From assembly GCF_041431135.1 (NCBI RefSeq), contig NZ_CP107799.1, forward strand, positions 2,976,001 to 3,040,000: a DNA stretch of 64,000 nucleotides. The letters run 5' to 3'. The stretch's first letter is position 1. Every line of letters starts with the position of its first letter. The translations under genes and the position numbers were made by a program. The notes beneath the pieces were generated by a model. That model saw only the letters and a list, made by a program, of their open reading frames with translations. It was not told the origin of the DNA and made no database searches. The DNA comes from Streptomyces sp. NBC_00554 (GTDB lineage Bacteria; Actinomycetota; Actinomycetes; Streptomycetales; Streptomycetaceae). Below are positions 45,347-57,440 of the stretch, one piece after another.

Positions 45347-46628
45347 CGGAGCCGGGACCGACCTTCGGTCGTTCGAGGGCCGGGTGATCAACGACCGCTA
45401 TCTGCTCACCAAATGGATCGGCGGCGGTGCCTTCGGCGCGGTCTTCCTCAGCGAGCAGCGCATCCTCGGCCGCCCCGTCCGGCGGGTCGCCTGCAAGATC
45501 TCCCGGGACGCGGGGATGACCGAGGAGGACGCCCAGGAGAAGTTCGCCGACATCCTGCGGCTGGCCGAGGCGATGGACGGGATGACCGATTCCGAGGCGC
45601 GTCGCCACCTCGTCCATGTGTACGACGGGGGGCTGGCCCACGACGCAGGCGGCCGGGCGTTCCTGGTGATGGAGTTCGTCCAGGGCACCACGCTCGCCGC
45701 CCAGTTCGCGACCCTGAAGACGGTCCCCGCCAAGCTGCTGTTCAACTGGGCGCGGCAGATCTGTGTGGCGCTGCGTGGACTGCACGCCCTGGACCAGCCG
45801 TTGCTGCACCGGGACCTCAAGCCGGACAATGTCCTGCTGGGCTCGGACCTGACCGTACGGCTGATCGACTTCGGCCTCGCCGCCAGGCTGCTGGAGTCCG
45901 GAACCGTCCCCGGAGTCGCCGGCACGCTCACGTACATGGCTCCCGAGACCTCCCAGGGCCAGAGCGTGCCCGCCTCCGACCTGTACTCGCTCGGGGTGCT
46001 GATGTACGAGGGGCTGACCGGCCGGCTCCCCTACGAGCACCTCATACCGCCGCCCGGCATGCCCGACACGCTGCACGGCGACTGGCTGTACCAGCAGAAG
46101 AAGGTGGGCCGCGCGGTGGCCCCGCCGTCCCGGCTCAACAACACCGTGACGCGTGAGACCGACGCCGTCGTCCTGCGCTGCCTGGAGTTCGACCCCGCGA
46201 GGCGCTTCCGCAGCGCGGCGGAGCTCCTGGACGCGCTGGCCGTGGCCGAGGCCGGTGCCCATCGCCCGCCGCCCGGCGAAAGCGCCCTCGAGCAGGCCCG
46301 CAAGCAGGCCGCCGACGGCGATCCGGCCGCCGCGTGCCACACCCTGCGCACCTGCCTGGACTCCCCCTCGGAGAAGCTCCCGCCCGCGGTCAGGCTGGCC
46401 CTGCTGAACGAACTCGCCCGCCTGCTCGACGCACAGGGCGACCCTGCCGACTCCGCGCGGCGGCTCGCCGAAGCCTGGCAGCTGGTGCGCAACAGCGCCG
46501 TGCTGCGGACCCGGAAGGAACGCTGCGCCCTGCTGTCGCGTGCGGCGGACGCCTACCGGCGGGCCGGGAACGTCTATCAGGCAACGCACTTCGAGGATCT
46601 CCTGCGGCGCGAGAGGGACAGGGGGTGA
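45339..46628 (+). CDS. Ser/Thr protein kinase with helical C-terminus
   Basis: A 429-residue soluble eukaryotic-like kinase. Catalytic elements: glycine loop IGGGAFGAVF (27-36), Lys53 in VACKIS, HRDLKPDN (157-164), DFG at 177-179 and APETSQGQSVPASDLYSLG. The last ~110 residues are helical, TPR-like (ALEQARKQAADGDPAAACHT, LNELARLLDAQGDPAD, RRLAEAWQLVRNSAV). There is no transmembrane helix, unlike PknB. The ATG lies inside the end of the AAA+ gene. Probable substrates are neighbours in the same operon; this is inference. Confidence 0.9.
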   Translation: MSDGAGTDLRSFEGRVINDRYLLTKWIGGGAFGAVFLSEQRILGRPVRRVACKISRDAGMTEEDAQEKFADILRLAEAMDGMTDSEARRHLVHVYDGGLAHDAGGRAFLVMEFVQGTTLAAQFATLKTVPAKLLFNWARQICVALRGLHALDQPLLHRDLKPDNVLLGSDLTVRLIDFGLAARLLESGTVPGVAGTLTYMAPETSQGQSVPASDLYSLGVLMYEGLTGRLPYEHLIPPPGMPDTLHGDWLYQQKKVGRAVAPPSRLNNTVTRETDAVVLRCLEFDPARRFRSAAELLDALAVAEAGAHRPPPGESALEQARKQAADGDPAAACHTLRTCLDSPSEKLPPAVRLALLNELARLLDAQGDPADSARRLAEAWQLVRNSAVLRTRKERCALLSRAADAYRRAGNVYQATHFEDLLRRERDRG

Positions 46629-46638
46629 GCACAGCGGC

Positions 46639-49600
46639 ATGAGTCCGCCATCATCCTTCGGCGACCTCCTCAGTCCTTCGGGGCGGCTGCGCAGGCAGTG
46701 GAAGGCGGCGCTCGAAGACCCCGACCCGCACAGCGCCCTGGAGCGGCTGCGCGAAGTCCGCGTGCGGCTGGAGAAGCGCCCCGACGCGGCGGCCGAGATG
46801 TGGACCGAGTTCTTACGGTCCGTCGTCGGTCAGCCGTTCCGGCCGTTGCTCACCGAGCCCGACTTCGAAGCGCTGGAGAGGATCGGCGGGCTCGTCGCGG
46901 AGGCCGGTGCCCTCCCGCTCGACCAGGCGGTCCGGCCGCTGGCCACGGCGCGCTCCGGGCGCGGCGAGGGCCGGCAGGCCAACGAACTGCTGACCCGGCT
47001 GTACTGGGCGGAGTCGGTCCAGGACCAGGCCAGGGCCTCACTGGCGGACGACCTGGCCCGCTCCGGCGAGCGTGACGACGCCCGCCTCAAGGTCTACGCG
47101 GACCTGCTGGGCCGGTCGGGTCCGCGGCCCCCGGCGGTCGTCGAGCTCGCCACCGATGTGCTGCGGGTGGACTTCTCCTCGGACCCGGCACAGCTGCGGC
47201 AGGCGTTCGCGCTGGCGGCGGCCGGGCTGCCGGGGGCCGACCGCGCGGCCGGGCTCTACCGGTTGCTGGTCACCGCGGAACTCGACACGGCCCGGGACTG
47301 CTTCCTCGCCGCCTGCGCGGCGGACCCCCGCGACGAGACCGCCCTCCTCGGACTCCTGCTCGCGTACGTACGCGACGGTCGGGCCGCGAGCATCCCGGAG
47401 TGGGCGTTGACCACCGCCCACAAATCCGCCCCCAACGTCGCCGCGACGGCCGAACTCTGCCTCGTGCTGGCCTGGTTCGACTCCGACACCGACACACCTC
47501 CCCCGTCCGCAGGCCGCCTTGTCGCACTCGACCTGACCCGCGAGGCGGGCCCCTGGCTCGCCTACGCCCTCGGCCGCCTGCATCTGCTGGACGGTGACGC
47601 CACGCGGGCCCGCGATCTCCTCGTACCCCTGGCGTCGGGCGACTCCTCCCTCCCGCAGTGGCGTTACCACGCCGCCTGGGCGCAGCTGCTGTCCGGCGAC
47701 CGCGCCGGGCTCCGGGCGCTCACCGGCGCGATGACCCAGGGCCCGGACGACTGGGCTCTCGCCTGCCTGCTGCTGGACGCCGAGCCGGACGCGGTGCCCA
47801 GCACCGACGCGGCGCACGCGGCAGCGGCCGTCCCGCCCGGCTACGAGCGGATCGCCGAGGTCCGCGGCGAGCTGGGGGGAGGCGGCCGGCCGCCCGGCAC
47901 CCCGGACCGGACCGCGCTCGGGATGCCCGAGGGTGGCGGTGGCCCACCGGAGCGGCTGGAGGCGTTGCGTACGGCACTGGGCGAGGCGTACGGCCGGGCG
48001 GCGGGGACGGCGGACATGGCGGAGCTGCTGAGGGAGCCGCTGTACCGGCGGCTGCCGCGGGCCGACCGGCTGTTGTGGTCGGGGCTGCTGGCGCTGCGCG
48101 AGGAGCCGCAGGAGGGACGGCGGCTGCTCGAAGCGGCCCTGGCGCTCGGGCACGAGCGGGCGGCGCTGGTGTTGGCGGCGCACCACCTGGAGGAGCGGCG
48201 TCCGGCCCGGGCGTACCGGCTGCTCGCCGGGCGGACCGGCGCGAAGGCGGAGCTGCTGAGGGCGTGGGCCGAGGCGGCCGGGGGCGGGGCGGACGAGGCG
48301 ATCGCGGACCTGCTGGAGCAGTTGAAGGACCGTCAGCTGCCGCAGGTGCCATACGTGTTGGGCGCGGTCTGGCTGCACCAACTGGCCGGGGAGGGTTCGA
48401 CCCTGGACCCCGACGACGCCCCGTACCACGCGCGGCGGGCGGCCAGGGATCTCGGCAGAGCCCTCGCCGCCGGGCCGGACGCCCTGCCCCCGGACGCGGC
48501 CGAACTGCTGCTGGCCGCCCGGACGGTCGCTTACGGGACCGCCCCTGCGCCGGACGACGGGACGCCGCCCTCCGTACGGCAACACCCCTGGGCGGAATGG
48601 GTCCTGGGCCTGGCGCTGCTGGCCGAGCACCCGGAAGCCGCCGGCCTGGGGCTGTTCGGGCGGCTGATGGCCCTGGTCGAGGAGGCCGACGAGCCGCACC
48701 CGCCGGCCGTGACCGCGCTGGCCGCCGCGCTCACCCGTGCGGGCATGCTCAGTCAGGACCCCGGCCGCCGGAACGCCCTCGCCCTGCTGGTGCGGGATCT
48801 GGCGGACCGGCACGCCTCGCCCGAAGTGCAGGCGCTGGCCGGTCGGATCACGGCCGCCGCGATGGCCCTGCCGGCCGCCGGACGTCCACCGGTCGAGGCA
48901 GCGCGACCGTCGGGCACCGTGCCGCCGGTGCTGGCGCTGGCCTCCGCCGCCGGTGACCTCTCGCGGGGCGACCGGGCCGCCGCCGTACGGCAGTTGAGGG
49001 CCGCACCCGCGGACAGCGCCGTGTGCGCCCTGCTCGCCGACGTGCTGGACGGCCGTCCGCCCGCGACGCCCCCGCCCGACGGGGCCGGGGAGCGGGCCGC
49101 CCTGCTCCGGGTCATCCATGCGGCGGGGCTCGTCGAGAGCGATCCGAACCGGTGCCTGGGCCTGCTCTCCGCAGCCGCGGCCGACTGCGATCTGGCCACC
49201 GTCACCGACATCAACAAGCTGCTGCCCGCGCTCCTTTCGGCCACCACCGGCAAGCCCGGCGGCAGCGGCAAGTCGGGCAAGTCCGGTGGTGCCAAACCCC
49301 GTTCCGGCCGGGGCCACCCGCTGGCCGTCCTCGTCAAGCGGCTGATCAGCAATGGCGGGTCCGGATTCGACCCGGTGATCCTGGCGGGCTGCGCGACCGC
49401 CATCGGGGAGTACGAACTGGCGGAGGAGCAGTGGATGCTCGCGTACTACGAGGCGGACCCGGAGGAGCGCGACTCCGGCCCCGTGCCCGCGCAGTACGCC
49501 CGGCTGCTCTGCTACAAGGCCGTGACCGCCCGCAACGCGGAGGATCCGCTGCGGAGCGCGAAGCTGCTGCGCCAGGCCGCCGACCTGCAACCGGCGGCGG

Positions 49601-50982
49601 GCCCCAAGCTGAAACGCGTCCCGTCCCGCGGCGGAGCCGAATCGCTCGCGCGCGGCCTGGAACTCGACGTCCACATCGGCCGCCTCCTTGGCCACCTCTT
49701 CCCCGAAGCCGAGCAGGAGCAGGTCCCCTGGGAGCGCCCCGGCCGTTACGCGGCCCTGGAGGCAGCCGTCGAGGCCCACCCCGGGCTGCACCGCGCCCTG
49801 GGGGCCGACGCGGCCGGCCGGGTCGAACAGAGCTGGGCGGACTGCCTGCACACCCTGGAGTACGACGTCGGGCTCCACCACACCCTGGCCCTGCTGTACC
49901 GGGGGATGGCACTCGGTGCGCCCGCACCCACTGCGCGAGCGGGCCGGTACCTCGCCCGTGCGACCGTGCTGTGGACCCTTCTGCTGGCCTCGGAAGGATT
50001 CTGGGAGCAGCACGGCGAGGCGCCCGTCGGGCCCGAGGCGGAGACCCGGCTGCGCGGCACCGTGTGCCAGGAGCTGTTCGGCATGCACCGCAAGCTCGGT
50101 GCCGAGGCCCTCCAGGCGGGTGAGCGGGACACCGCCCGGCTGCATCTGAAGGTGCTGGACGCCGCCCGTCAGGGCGAGTCCGCCGTCCGCGAGCTCCTGC
50201 GGGGCTACGGCATCCCGTGGACCGTGGCGGTCGACGCGGGGCGCTGGGCCGAGATCTCCGCCCTCGCCGGTTCGGTCACCGACGACTGGTGCGCCGAGGT
50301 CATCCAGACCGCGGAGAAGGCGGTCAGGGACCCGGCCGCCATCGCGCGACTGTCCGAGGGGATCGACAAGGACTACGAATCCGGCATCCGCAGGCTGGAA
50401 CCGCTGATCGGTCTCGGCGTTCCACTGCCCCGTCTGCTGCAGACCGGGCTCGACTGGTACAACGGGCTGCAGACCTGCCTCTACCAAATGCGCGAGACCG
50501 AGGAAATGCGGAAGGTGGTCGGCAGAGCGCGCAAGTTCGCCGACGCGCTCGCCCCGCTCTGCACCCCGGGCCAGGGGTATCTCCCGGCCAACAGCGCGCT
50601 CGGCGCGCATTTCGTGGACTGGGGACTGTACGTCGCGCAGAACAACCGCACCGCCGTCGTGGCGTACGAGACGGCGCTGAAGTGGGATCCCGGCAACGCC
50701 AGCGCTCCCCAACTGCTCGCCCGCACAAGGTTCGAGGACGCCCTGGCATCGGTCAGACAGCTCATCGACGCGGCGCGCTATCCGGCGGCGTTGGCCGCGG
50801 CGAAGCAGGCGTACGAAGTGGCCGACAACGACCAGAACCGTTCGGTGGCCCTCGTCTACCAGGGCCTGAGTCACTTCGGTTCCGGAAATCGCCCCGAAGC
50901 CCTCGCGTGTGCCACCCGGGCCATGAGCCTCGACCCTTCCTCCGACGCGGCCCGCACCCTCTACGACCGCTACCGCACTTGA
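46639..50982 (+). CDS. Giant TPR/alpha-solenoid-like protein
   Basis: A 1,447-residue protein made mostly of Ala/Leu/Arg/Glu helices, with no catalytic motif that I can see. It opens SPPSSFGDLLSPSGRLRRQW. Helical pairs of TPR or similar type recur: ADRAAGLYRLLVTAELDTAR, and the C-terminal NNRTAVVAYETALKWDPGNA, PAALAAAKQAYEVADNDQNR and HFGSGNRPEALACATRAMSL are convincing TPRs. A Gly/Ser/Lys-rich linker near residues 870-890 (GGSGKSGKSGGAKPRSGRG) divides it. It would act as scaffold or adaptor. Ten bases after the kinase stop; ATG with little SD. The antisense strand also has a long open frame, which I reject. Confidence 0.85.
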   Translation: MSPPSSFGDLLSPSGRLRRQWKAALEDPDPHSALERLREVRVRLEKRPDAAAEMWTEFLRSVVGQPFRPLLTEPDFEALERIGGLVAEAGALPLDQAVRPLATARSGRGEGRQANELLTRLYWAESVQDQARASLADDLARSGERDDARLKVYADLLGRSGPRPPAVVELATDVLRVDFSSDPAQLRQAFALAAAGLPGADRAAGLYRLLVTAELDTARDCFLAACAADPRDETALLGLLLAYVRDGRAASIPEWALTTAHKSAPNVAATAELCLVLAWFDSDTDTPPPSAGRLVALDLTREAGPWLAYALGRLHLLDGDATRARDLLVPLASGDSSLPQWRYHAAWAQLLSGDRAGLRALTGAMTQGPDDWALACLLLDAEPDAVPSTDAAHAAAAVPPGYERIAEVRGELGGGGRPPGTPDRTALGMPEGGGGPPERLEALRTALGEAYGRAAGTADMAELLREPLYRRLPRADRLLWSGLLALREEPQEGRRLLEAALALGHERAALVLAAHHLEERRPARAYRLLAGRTGAKAELLRAWAEAAGGGADEAIADLLEQLKDRQLPQVPYVLGAVWLHQLAGEGSTLDPDDAPYHARRAARDLGRALAAGPDALPPDAAELLLAARTVAYGTAPAPDDGTPPSVRQHPWAEWVLGLALLAEHPEAAGLGLFGRLMALVEEADEPHPPAVTALAAALTRAGMLSQDPGRRNALALLVRDLADRHASPEVQALAGRITAAAMALPAAGRPPVEAARPSGTVPPVLALASAAGDLSRGDRAAAVRQLRAAPADSAVCALLADVLDGRPPATPPPDGAGERAALLRVIHAAGLVESDPNRCLGLLSAAAADCDLATVTDINKLLPALLSATTGKPGGSGKSGKSGGAKPRSGRGHPLAVLVKRLISNGGSGFDPVILAGCATAIGEYELAEEQWMLAYYEADPEERDSGPVPAQYARLLCYKAVTARNAEDPLRSAKLLRQAADLQPAAGPKLKRVPSRGGAESLARGLELDVHIGRLLGHLFPEAEQEQVPWERPGRYAALEAAVEAHPGLHRALGADAAGRVEQSWADCLHTLEYDVGLHHTLALLYRGMALGAPAPTARAGRYLARATVLWTLLLASEGFWEQHGEAPVGPEAETRLRGTVCQELFGMHRKLGAEALQAGERDTARLHLKVLDAARQGESAVRELLRGYGIPWTVAVDAGRWAEISALAGSVTDDWCAEVIQTAEKAVRDPAAIARLSEGIDKDYESGIRRLEPLIGLGVPLPRLLQTGLDWYNGLQTCLYQMRETEEMRKVVGRARKFADALAPLCTPGQGYLPANSALGAHFVDWGLYVAQNNRTAVVAYETALKWDPGNASAPQLLARTRFEDALASVRQLIDAARYPAALAAAKQAYEVADNDQNRSVALVYQGLSHFGSGNRPEALACATRAMSLDPSSDAARTLYDRYRT

Positions 50983-50998
50983 CCGTGAAAGGAGACCT

Positions 50999-51442
50999 AT
51001 GAAGCCCAATCCCTTCCATGTCCTCGGACTTCCCGTGTCGGCGAGCGACGAGGAGGTGGCAGAGCGCTTCCGGGAACTCGCCGTGACCGGGGCGCAGGAC
51101 GCGGGTGAGCTCGCCGAGTGGGCCAAGGACGAGTTGATGGGCCTCCCGGAGACCCGGGAGCTGCATGTACTCCTTGAGGCACCGGGTGCGGACTACCGCG
51201 GCGAGCGGTGGGAGGACTTCGCCAGGCAGTACGGGCGCCCTCCCGCCGCGTTCGACGCGGCGGGAGGGCGGGCGGAGGCGCCGCAGGCGACTGACTTCGA
51301 CCTCGCCGCCGTGGCCCGGCGGCTGCTGGACGGGATGCTGACCCCGCCCACCGTCGACATCCGGCCCGCCCTGGACAACGCGCCGGTGCCGCTGCGTCTT
51401 GAGCGGTCGCCGCTGGAGGTACGTGATGTCCTCTTCGGCTGA
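50999..51442 (+). CDS. Small J-domain-like protein lacking HPD
   Basis: A 147-residue protein. Residues 1-30 (NPFHVLGLPVSASDEEVAER) match the first helix and loop of a J domain, and WAKDELMGLPETRELHVLLE resembles helices III-IV. The HPD tripeptide that stimulates Hsp70 ATPase is absent; VTGAQDAGEL is there instead. The C-terminal third is Pro-rich and acidic. Start ATG follows GAAAGGAGA. It ends 17 bases inside the GrpE-like gene. With GrpE-like and Hsp70-like genes next, it is likely the third member of a variant chaperone trio. Confidence 0.65.
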   Translation: MKPNPFHVLGLPVSASDEEVAERFRELAVTGAQDAGELAEWAKDELMGLPETRELHVLLEAPGADYRGERWEDFARQYGRPPAAFDAAGGRAEAPQATDFDLAAVARRLLDGMLTPPTVDIRPALDNAPVPLRLERSPLEVRDVLFG

Positions 51443-52177
51443 TTCCACTCCTGTCGACTCGGCTTCGGCTGACTCGACTTCGGCAGACTCGACTTCGGCT
51501 GACCCGACTTCGGCCGACCCGACCACGGCTGACTCGACTTCCGCTGACCCGGCTGCCGCTGACTCGACTTCCGCTGACCCGGCTGCCGCTGACCCGCTCT
51601 CCGCTGAGGCCGGGGACGGGACCGGGGACGGGACCGTCCAGTCCGCGACCGTCTCCGACTGGGACGCGTTCGAGGAGCGCCCGTTGCCGGAAGGTCTTGG
51701 CGGGCCCGAGCAGCCGGACCCCGTCAGTCCGGGCCGTGAGATGGCCGCCCTGCTCCAGCGGTACTGGGCCGACCTGCAGAGCGAGCGCAACAGGGTGCAG
51801 AAGGAGTCGGCGGCGGCGCGCAAGATCCTCACCGAACTCGCCGTCCACGTCGCCCGGTTGGACGGTCTGCTGCGTGAGGCGGCCGGCCCGCTGGAGGCTT
51901 CGGGCGCCAAGTCACTGGGCCGCCGTCTGCACGTGGCCAGAAAACAGGTGCTCGAACCGCTGCACGCGATGGACATCACCACCCAGGACCCCACCGGCAA
52001 GCCCTACGAGTCGGTCGCGGACGAGGTCGACATCGCCGGATGGCGCTACGGGCCCGAGTTCACCGCCGAGGTGGTGGCGGAGACCCTGGAGCCGATCGTC
52101 CTCGACCGCGGCACGGTCGTACGGCTCGGACAAGTGATCATGGGCGCCCCGTTGAGCGCCGGAACGGAGAACGACGC

Positions 52178-52181
<4 letters not shown>
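51426..52181 (+). CDS. GrpE-like protein with Ser/Asp repeat tail
   Basis: A 251-residue protein. The first 60 residues repeat SADSTSADPTSADP-type units encoded by a 15-bp tandem. A long helix follows (AALLQRYWADLQSERNRVQK, then SAAARKILTELAVHVARLDG), as in the GrpE coiled coil, and the C-terminal VVAETLEPIVLDRGTVVRLG and QVIMGAP resemble the GrpE beta domain that opens the Hsp70 nucleotide cleft. Start ATG (MSSSADSTP) overlaps the J-like gene. It ends ATGA into the Hsp70-like gene. Assignment as exchange factor is by position and weak similarity. Confidence 0.6.
51456..51605 (+). repeat. Ten 15-bp tandem repeats inside the GrpE-like gene
   Basis: Ten consecutive copies of a GACTCGACTTCGGCT-type unit encode Asp-Ser/Pro-Thr-Ser-Ala repeats. 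Units vary by one to four bases. Such repeats expand or contract by slippage and produce a flexible Asp/Ser-rich, potentially phosphorylated tail. Confidence 0.9.
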
Positions 52182-54819
<2,638 letters not shown>

Positions 54820-54823
<4 letters not shown>

Positions 54824-55308
54824 GCGTCCGCTGCCCGGTGGTCCTGTGCCGCGAGGAGAACGCGTACGGGGCGGAGGTCTGCGCGGGCTGCCGTACGCCG
54901 CTGTCCGGCTACGCGCGCCTGCACACCTATCCCGCGTACCTGTTCAACCAGGGGCTCGCCGCGGCACGTGAGGGCCGCCTCGCGGCCGCACGGGACTGTT
55001 TCGCCGCGGTGGTGCACTGGTGCCCCGGCGACACCGAGGCGCGCAACGCGCTGGCCCTGGCCGGCCTGCGGCTCGGTGACCGCTCCGAGGCACACCGTCA
55101 GTGGACGGAGGTCCTTGGCCGCAGACCGGGCGACCCGAAGGCGACTTGGGGGCTGGCGCAGCTCGCAGAACCCTCGGAGCCCGCAAAGCCCGCGGAGTCC
55201 TCAGAGCCCGCATTGCCCGCAGTGCCCTCACAGTCCGCAGAGCCCGCCGAACCGAGTGGGATCAGCGGGCCCGGCGAAGTCAGTGAGCCCGCCCCAGGGC
55301 CTGGATGA
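54820..55308 (+). CDS. Zinc-ribbon/TPR protein with Pro/Glu/Ala tail
   Basis: A 162-residue protein. A short zinc ribbon with four Cys (RCPVVLCREENAYGAEVCAG then CRTPL) opens it, followed by two TPRs (FNQGLAAAREGRLAAARDCF, ARNALALAGLRLGDRSEAHR). The last 50 residues repeat Ala/Glu/Pro/Ser units (AEPSEPAKPAESSEPALPAV). The ATG overlaps the Hsp70-like stop (ATGA). Its end overlaps the tail of the convergent CHAT gene by 29 bases. Probably an adaptor in the same operon. No family name known to me. Confidence 0.75.
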
Positions 55309-57430
55309 GCTGTTCGGGGTCGATCCCGAGTTTCCGCATCAGCTCACGCGCCGACGACTCCTCGTCCTCCAGAAGGGCGAGGAGGATGGCGGCCTCGCCG
55401 ACGCGACCGGAGGACGTACGCCCGGCGGCGCTGCGTCGGCGGGCCTGGTCCAGTACGTCGTGGACACGGGGGGACAGATCACGGCGCCGGGGGGTGAGCA
55501 TTCCGGAGAGCTGCCGGAAGGCTCGCTCCCCGGTCGCCCCCTGCTCGTGCATACCGCGGCGCAGCACCTCGCTACCCATCGCGCCGAAGGCGAGCAGGAG
55601 CGTGTAGGTGCTGATCACCTCGCCGCGTCCGTCGGCCAGCAGGTTCGCGAGCCGCACGATACCCACGGCGCTGCGGCTCAAGTCGTCCATCGGCAGCCGC
55701 TCGTCGCCGTTCAGCGGCGCTGGGTCACGGGGCAGGGCCGGGGAGTCGTCCTCCAAGGTGTCCTGAACGGGGGTGATCGGGTCGAGGGAGCTCGGGTCTA
55801 GGGAGCTCGGATCGAGGGAGCTCGGATCGAGGGAGCTCGGGTCGAGGGAGCTCGGGTCGAGGGAGCTCTCGTCCGGCAGCAGCCGGGCGAGCGGAACCCC
55901 GCACAGTTCCAGCAGCCGGGCGGAGACGCCGCCGCCCACGGCGACGAAGGCCGCGGTGATGTCGGCCGTGGTGATGGTGCTCCTGCCGTCGGCGGCGACG
56001 CGGGTGGCCGCTTCCGTGAACACGCGGTTGACGGTGTCGGAGAGGACCCCGCCGAGTCCCGTACCCGTACTGGAACCGTCGCCGTCCGTACCGGAGTCGC
56101 CGTCCGCAGCGGAGTCGCCGTCCGCACGCGAGGGGGGCCTCAGGACCTGGTCGATCACCTGGTCGAGGGCTTCCATCGCGTCCGCCCCGATGCTGCCCTC
56201 GATCCGCTGCCGGATGTCCTCCTCGCCGAGCAGCCCTTGCAGCAGATCGACGGAGGCGACCCCGCCGCGGTCGGCGGCGGACTCGTACACCCGCTGCATC
56301 AGCTGCCGCGCGTCGGGGGCGAGAGCGATCATCATGTCTTCGTCGTGCGGTTCGGGGAGTTGGGGGCTCTCCGTCGTCTCGTCCTTGGTGATGCCCACGG
56401 CCGGGTCGCCGTACAGGATGAAGGACGCCCAGGCGGCGTCCGGCCGTTCACGGAGCGCGGCGCGGGCCGCCCGGACCCCGGCACCGGCCGGCTCGCCCGC
56501 GAGCAGCCGTCCGTAGAACTCGGCGGCGAACTGCCAGGCGCCCTCGTCGGCCACCTCGGTGCGGGTGCCGACGACCGTCTTCGCGCCCAGGGACATGAAG
56601 GACATGCACATGCTGGCCACTTCGCCGCCACCGGCGGAGGCGCAGCCGTTGATGAAGGCCACCGGTGGCGCACCGCACGACGAGAGGGTCTGCAGGGCGA
56701 CCGCGCCGAGCAGTTGACGACCGTGCATCATCAGCCCGGTCGTGCCGTCGCCGGTCGCCACATGACCGCAGAAGTGGAAGAGGTCGTACGGCGTCTCGTC
56801 CGAGGCCAGTTCGGTGACGACGTCGAGCACGGTGGCCTCGTGTCCAAGGAGCACCTTGCACTCGATACCACGGCCGCCCAGCCACGCCGCGACCTTCGCG
56901 ACCTCCTCGCGGGCGGAGGGAAGATCGCCGATGGTGTCGCCCACGATGAGCGCGCGGCCCACCCGACTGATGCTGCGCCCGCCGACGACGGGGCGTTTGC
57001 CCACCATCCGGCGACCGAGGTCGTGCCTGAGGCCGAGGAAGTCCCTGCCGTCGTGCAGCAGTTCCCACGGGACCTCCTGCTCGTTCGTACGCACCAGGAC
57101 GGGGCCGGTCGACGCGTGCAGCCGGGTCACCAGCTCGGCCGCGTTGCCCTGCACCCGAGGGAACAGCTGGTCGTAGAGCAGCTTGCCCCACCTGGCCAAC
57201 TCCTTGACCAGACCGGGTTCCGGGACCGATTGAGCGTCGGCCGCCTTGGTCAGGGCCGCGTCGATCCGGGCGCGGCAGCCCTTCACCAGTTCCGGGTCGA
57301 CCTCGACCGTGTACTCCATTTCGAGTGGAGGACTCTCGCCGACGGTGCTGCCGACCCGCAGGTCGTATTCGTAGCGAGCGGTCATGCCCTGTGCGGTGAC
57401 CCGGACGTTCAGCGTGGCCGGCTCGATCAT
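55280..57430 (-). CDS. CHAT (caspase-like) protease fused to Clp-N-like repeats
   Basis: A 716-residue protein. A beta-rich N-terminal region (residues 1-90) precedes a CHAT domain: TGPVLVRTNEQEVPWELLHD, then His223 in DLFHFCGHVATGDG and Cys263 in PVAFINGCASAGGGEVA, with MCMSFMSLGAKTVVGTRTEV afterwards. This His-Cys dyad is that of caspase-HetF-related proteases. Beyond residue 350 are about four helical units resembling Clp-N repeats (e.g. DARQLMQRVYESAADRGGVA, HDVLDQARRRSAAGRTSSG), with six tandem SLDPS units as a linker. Start ATG lies ten bases after the upstream small gene. Likely the protease partner or executor of the Clp/Hsp70 locus, inferred from shared Clp-N units. Confidence 0.85.
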   Translation of the reverse strand: MIEPATLNVRVTAQGMTARYEYDLRVGSTVGESPPLEMEYTVEVDPELVKGCRARIDAALTKAADAQSVPEPGLVKELARWGKLLYDQLFPRVQGNAAELVTRLHASTGPVLVRTNEQEVPWELLHDGRDFLGLRHDLGRRMVGKRPVVGGRSISRVGRALIVGDTIGDLPSAREEVAKVAAWLGGRGIECKVLLGHEATVLDVVTELASDETPYDLFHFCGHVATGDGTTGLMMHGRQLLGAVALQTLSSCGAPPVAFINGCASAGGGEVASMCMSFMSLGAKTVVGTRTEVADEGAWQFAAEFYGRLLAGEPAGAGVRAARAALRERPDAAWASFILYGDPAVGITKDETTESPQLPEPHDEDMMIALAPDARQLMQRVYESAADRGGVASVDLLQGLLGEEDIRQRIEGSIGADAMEALDQVIDQVLRPPSRADGDSAADGDSGTDGDGSSTGTGLGGVLSDTVNRVFTEAATRVAADGRSTITTADITAAFVAVGGGVSARLLELCGVPLARLLPDESSLDPSSLDPSSLDPSSLDPSSLDPSSLDPITPVQDTLEDDSPALPRDPAPLNGDERLPMDDLSRSAVGIVRLANLLADGRGEVISTYTLLLAFGAMGSEVLRRGMHEQGATGERAFRQLSGMLTPRRRDLSPRVHDVLDQARRRSAAGRTSSGRVGEAAILLALLEDEESSARELMRKLGIDPEQLIQALGRAH
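55781..55870 (-). repeat. Six 15-bp tandem repeats encoding SLDPS linker
   Basis: Six copies of GTCGAGGGAGCTCGG (leftward strand encodes Ser-Leu-Asp-Pro-Ser) with one or two differences each. They make a flexible linker between helical units of the CHAT protein. Confidence 0.9.
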
Positions 57431-57440
57431 GACGGCTCGC

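Noticed and set aside
47038..51126. 1,362-codon leftward frame opposite the solenoid gene
   Set aside because: Arg/Gly/Gln/Val-rich shadow without motifs; rightward TPRs are recognisable.
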